A stretch of 13,887 nt of DNA from Gammaproteobacteria bacterium. GTDB taxonomy: Bacteria > Pseudomonadota > Gammaproteobacteria > J044. Positions 11,412 to 13,887 of the stretch are shown one piece after another. The stretch lies in contig RFHG01000241.1 in assembly GCA_003696465.1 (NCBI GenBank), positions 1 to 13,887 on the forward strand, written 5' to 3'. Below the pieces are notes generated by a model. It was not told where the DNA came from, did not search any database, and saw nothing but the letters and a program-made list of their open reading frames with translations. A program made the translations under genes and the position numbers. Positions within the stretch are counted from its first letter, which is position 1; each line of letters starts with the position of its first letter.

Positions 11412-12373
11412 CAGGACTCGCCCATGCGGTCATAGGCCTGCACGATGCGCTGCACCAGGGGGTGTCGCACCACATCGCCCGCGGTGAAGAAGGTAAAGGC
11501 CACGCCTTCCACATCCTTCAGCACCTCGATGGCATGGCGCAGGCCCGATGTCTGTCCGCGCGGGAGATCCGACTGGGTGACGTCACCGGTCACCACCGCC
11601 CGCGAGCCAAAGCCGATGCGGGTGAGGAACATCTTCATCTGTTCCACGGTGGTGTTCTGGGCCTCGTCCATGATGATGAAGGACTCGTTGAGGGTGCGAC
11701 CGCGCATGAAGGCCAGCGGTGCCACCTCGATCACGTTGCGTTCGATGAGCCGGGCCACCTTCTCGAAGCCGAGCATCTCGTACAGGGCATCGTACATGGG
11801 CCGCAGGTAGGGGTCGATCTTCTGGCTCATGTCCCCGGGCAGGAAACCCAGGCGTTCCCCGGCCTCCACCGCCGGGCGCACCAGCACCAGCCGCCGCACC
11901 GCGCCCGATTCCAGCGCCTGCACGGCACTGGCGACCGCCAGCCAGGTCTTGCCGGTACCGGCCGGGCCGACGCCGAAGGTGAGATCGGTATCGCGGATGT
12001 TGCGCAGGTAGGCATTCTGGTTGGGGCCACGGCCGCGGATGCTGCCACGCTTGGTGCGCACCGTGACCTGGGTCTCGTCCTCGCCACTGATGCGCGCCTC
12101 CACCCCGGAAGACTGCAGGTAGAGATGGACATCGGCCGGGGTCAGCACCTCGTCGCGGGTGGCATCGTAGAGGGCACGCAGGGTTTCGCCAGCGGCCTGC
12201 GCCGCGCCGGGCTCGCCAATGACCGTAAACCGGTTGCCGCGGCTGTTGATCTCCACGCCCAGGCGCTGCTCCAGCAGGCGCAGGTGTTCATCGAACTGGC
12301 CGCACAGGTTGGCCAGCCGCTCGTTGTCATGCGGCTCCAGGGCAAGCGCAATACTGGCAGGATGGGCGCTCAT
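11411..12373 (-). CDS. ybeZ: PhoH-like ATPase YbeZ
   Basis: The 320-aa PhoH family P-loop ATPase is thought to act with YbeY in RNA metabolism. Walker A is GPAGTGKT (136-143), Walker B is FIIMDEAQN (232-240), and a sensor-like [10 protein letters not shown] follows at 262-271. Further family signatures are [18 protein letters not shown] (164-181), [14 protein letters not shown] (184-197) and RGRTLNESF. Residues 1-110 form the N-terminal extension found in YbeZ rather than in short PhoH proteins. It begins 5 nt after the miaB stop and has no strong ribosome site, so it likely depends on ribosomes finishing miaB. Its stop overlaps the ybeY start. Confidence 0.96.
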   Translation of the reverse strand: MSAHPASIALALEPHDNERLANLCGQFDEHLRLLEQRLGVEINSRGNRFTVIGEPGAAQAAGETLRALYDATRDEVLTPADVHLYLQSSGVEARISGEDETQVTVRTKRGSIRGRGPNQNAYLRNIRDTDLTFGVGPAGTGKTWLAVASAVQALESGAVRRLVLVRPAVEAGERLGFLPGDMSQKIDPYLRPMYDALYEMLGFEKVARLIERNVIEVAPLAFMRGRTLNESFIIMDEAQNTTVEQMKMFLTRIGFGSRAVVTGDVTQSDLPRGQTSGLRHAIEVLKDVEGVAFTFFTAGDVVRHPLVQRIVQAYDRMGES

Positions 12374-12378
12374 CGCGA

Positions 12379-13719
12379 TCAGGCCGTGGCTGCCGCCCCG
12401 GAAACCAGCTCGCCACGCAGCGAATTGGGCAGGGCCTCGGTAATGCGAACCCGCACGAACTGGCCGATCAGCTCCGGGCTGCCGGGGAAATTGACCACGC
12501 GATTGTTCTCGGTGCGGCCAGCCATCTGCCCCGGATCCTTGCGCGAGGGGCGCTCGACCAGAATCATCTGTTCACTGCCCACCATGGATTCGCTGATGGC
12601 CATGGCCTGTTCGCTGATGCGGGCCTGCAAACGTGCCAACCGCGCCTTCTTCACCTCCAGCGGCACATCGTCCGGCATGGAGGCGGCCGGCGTACCGGGA
12701 CGGGCGCTGTAGATGAAGCTGAAGGAATGGTCGAACCCGACCTCCTCGATCAGGCGCATGGTGGCCTCGAAGTCCTCCTCGGTCTCGCCCGGGAAGCCAA
12801 CGATGAAATCCGAGGACAGCGAAATGTCGGGCCGGGCCTCGCGCAGGCGGCGGATCTTCGACTTGTATTCGAGCGCCGTGTGCCCGCGCTTCATCAGTGC
12901 CAGCACCCGGTCAGAGCCGCTCTGCACCGGCAAGTGGAGGTGGCTGACGAGCTGCGGGACCTCGGCGAAGGCCTCGATCAGGCTATCGGAGAATTCCACC
13001 GGGTGCGAGGTCGTGAAACGGATCCGCTCGATGCCGTCGATGGCCGCGACATAGTGGATCAGCAGGGCCAGATCGGCCACCTCGCCATCGGCCATCTCGC
13101 CCCGGTAGGCGTTGACATTCTGGCCCAGCAGATTGACCTCGCGCACCCCCTGTTCGGCGAGCTGGGCCACTTCGGCGATGACATCGTCGAAGGGACGGCT
13201 GATCTCCTCGCCGCGGGTGTACGGCACGACGCAGAAGGTGCAGTACTTGCTGCAGCCCTCCATCACCGAGACGAAGGCCGTGGGCCCCTCGGCACGCGGC
13301 TCCGGCAGGCGGTCGAACTTCTCGATCTCGGGGAAGGAGATGTCGACCACGGCGCGGTCCTCGGTGCGGGCCCGGTGCAGCAGCTCGGGCAGGCGGTGCA
13401 GGGTCTGCGGCCCGAACACCACATCCACATGCGGTGCCCGCTCGCGCAGCGCCTCGCCTTCCTGGCTCGCCACGCAGCCGCCCACGCCGATCATCACCTC
13501 GGGACGGGCCTGCTTGAGCTGCTTCCAGCGCCCAAGCAGGGAGAAGACCTTCTCCTGCGCCTTCTCGCGGATGGAGCAGGTATTGAGCAGCAGCAGGTCG
13601 GCCTCCTCCGGCGCGGAGGTCAGCGTCATGCCCATGGCATTCTCGAGCACATCCAGCATGCGCGCCGAATCGTACTCGTTCATCTGGCAGCCGTGTGTCT
13701 GTATGAAGACCTTGTTCAT
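12379..13719 (-). CDS. miaB: tRNA-2-methylthio-N6-dimethylallyladenosine synthase MiaB
   Basis: MiaB is a radical-SAM methylthiotransferase that converts i6A37 to ms2i6A37 in tRNAs reading UNN codons. The 446-aa product has the N-terminal UPF0004 domain with the auxiliary-cluster cysteines Cys11 ([11 protein letters not shown]), Cys48 (NTCSIREKA) and Cys82 (GGCVASQ). The radical-SAM motif CSKYCTFC (Cys156, 160, 163) is followed by [13 protein letters not shown]. Further conserved parts are [20 protein letters not shown] and [14 protein letters not shown]. The C-terminal TRAM domain starts near residue 375. The ATG at 13719 is chosen because family members begin within a few residues of the [14 protein letters not shown] motif. 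A TTG at 13740 would add seven residues. It is the first gene of the operon, directly behind a TATAAT promoter. Confidence 0.97.
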   Translation of the reverse strand: MNKVFIQTHGCQMNEYDSARMLDVLENAMGMTLTSAPEEADLLLLNTCSIREKAQEKVFSLLGRWKQLKQARPEVMIGVGGCVASQEGEALRERAPHVDVVFGPQTLHRLPELLHRARTEDRAVVDISFPEIEKFDRLPEPRAEGPTAFVSVMEGCSKYCTFCVVPYTRGEEISRPFDDVIAEVAQLAEQGVREVNLLGQNVNAYRGEMADGEVADLALLIHYVAAIDGIERIRFTTSHPVEFSDSLIEAFAEVPQLVSHLHLPVQSGSDRVLALMKRGHTALEYKSKIRRLREARPDISLSSDFIVGFPGETEEDFEATMRLIEEVGFDHSFSFIYSARPGTPAASMPDDVPLEVKKARLARLQARISEQAMAISESMVGSEQMILVERPSRKDPGQMAGRTENNRVVNFPGSPELIGQFVRVRITEALPNSLRGELVSGAAATA

Positions 13720-13746
13720 CTCGAACCCAGCGTATATCAATGCCTG

Positions 13747-13776
13747 ATTATATTGGATTTTGCCCCCTGCTGTCCG
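13747..13776 (-). promoter_or_regulatory. Promoter of the miaB-ybeZ-ybeY-corC-lnt operon
   Basis: On the minus strand, CGGACA (complement of 13771-13776, 4/6 match to TTGACA) and a perfect TATAAT (complement of 13747-13752) are 18 bp apart. Transcription would start near 13740, leaving a leader of about 20 nt before the miaB ATG at 13719. No heat-shock-type promoter was seen inside the operon. Confidence 0.7.
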
Positions 13777-13887
13777 ATTTCCCGACTCGCGGACGGGTAA
13801 CCGCCCTCGCCTGCCGCTGCCGGCTCTGGTATGCTTCGCGCGGCCCGTAACGGGCAGCTCTCTTTTCCAGACGGGGTTCGACCACCA
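13777..13887 (+). promoter_or_regulatory. Upstream region of a gene beyond the right edge
   Basis: This stretch contains TATGCT at 13830-13835, a possible rightward -10 box with no good -35. Just after it lies a perfect small hairpin (GCCCG/CGGGC, 13843-13847 and 13851-13855, loop TAA). No start codon with a ribosome site appears before the window ends. It is most simply the leader of a divergently transcribed neighbour of miaB. The identity of that gene cannot be told. Confidence 0.3.

Noticed and set aside
11306..12712. 468-codon rightward frame antisense to ybeZ and miaB
   Set aside because: ybeZ and miaB are unmistakable on the minus strand. The antisense frame is His/Gly/Ala-rich and crosses gene borders, as high-GC shadows do.
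13860..13887. Possible tRNA 3' end (ggttcgaccacca at the right edge)
   Set aside because: The T-loop-like GTTCGA and terminal CCA are suggestive, but no anticodon arm, D arm or acceptor partner is found upstream. The bases before it do not pair as a T stem.
1..13887. CRISPR array, toxin-antitoxin pair, prophage or defence island
   Set aside because: No regularly spaced direct repeats and no integrase, capsid, nuclease-helicase or paired toxin/antitoxin genes were recognised. The large genes are housekeeping or signalling types.

Overview
The window looks like a chromosomal segment of a GC-rich gammaproteobacterium. The strongest evidence is the left-facing gene order miaB - ybeZ - ybeY - ybeX/corC - lnt, which is characteristic of Gammaproteobacteria. 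A YbeL-type zinc-ribbon protein, a DUF3149-type peptide, a DUF1631 protein and an HDOD protein are also typical of that class. Codon third positions are strongly G/C. A Chromatiales/Ectothiorhodospiraceae-like lineage is my guess, but nothing here fixes the genus.

Layout. Positions 1-390 are non-coding or degenerate. A dense cluster of nested hairpins (1-205) abuts what may be the last codons of an IS3-like transposase (216-341) and a possible IS end. A 28-codon membrane-peptide gene (439-525, minus) follows, with its own -10 box, Shine-Dalgarno and terminator. Next is a minus-strand protein with a GYF_2-like domain, one membrane span and a pentapeptide-repeat tail (747-1691). To its right, reading rightward, are a 42-aa DUF3149-like membrane peptide behind an FNR-like box (1893-2021), an unrecognised 101-aa protein (2094-2399), and a 421-aa low-complexity protein (2564-3829). 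That last protein joins a histone-H1-like Lys/Ala tail, one transmembrane helix and a long Pro-rich C-terminus. A perfect 17-bp inverted repeat separates it from a convergent DUF1631 protein (3908-6283).

From about 6284 a divergent intergenic region separates the DUF1631 gene from an HDOD signalling protein (6422-7285, plus). A DUF1451/YbeL zinc-ribbon protein (7353-7901, plus) follows. A strong hairpin (7908-7934) then marks the convergence with the left-facing conserved cluster.

The cluster is read from a consensus-like promoter at 13747-13776. Its genes encode MiaB (tRNA ms2i6A37 methylthiolation), YbeZ (PhoH-like ATPase), YbeY (16S rRNA maturation endonuclease), CorC/YbeX (CBS-domain protein), Lnt (apolipoprotein N-acyltransferase) and a small secreted protein of unknown function. 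Gaps and overlaps are tight: 5 nt between miaB and ybeZ, TGATG between ybeZ and ybeY, 24 nt holding a perfect hairpin between ybeY and corC, a 44-nt overlap between corC and lnt, and about 50 nt before the last gene. This suggests one polycistronic unit linking translation and RNA quality control to envelope lipoprotein maturation.

I did not find a clear defence system, CRISPR array, prophage or complete insertion sequence. The least described content lies in 1-3900: the hairpin element, the two very small membrane peptides, the GYF_2-TM-pentapeptide protein and the H1-like/TM/Pro-rich protein.
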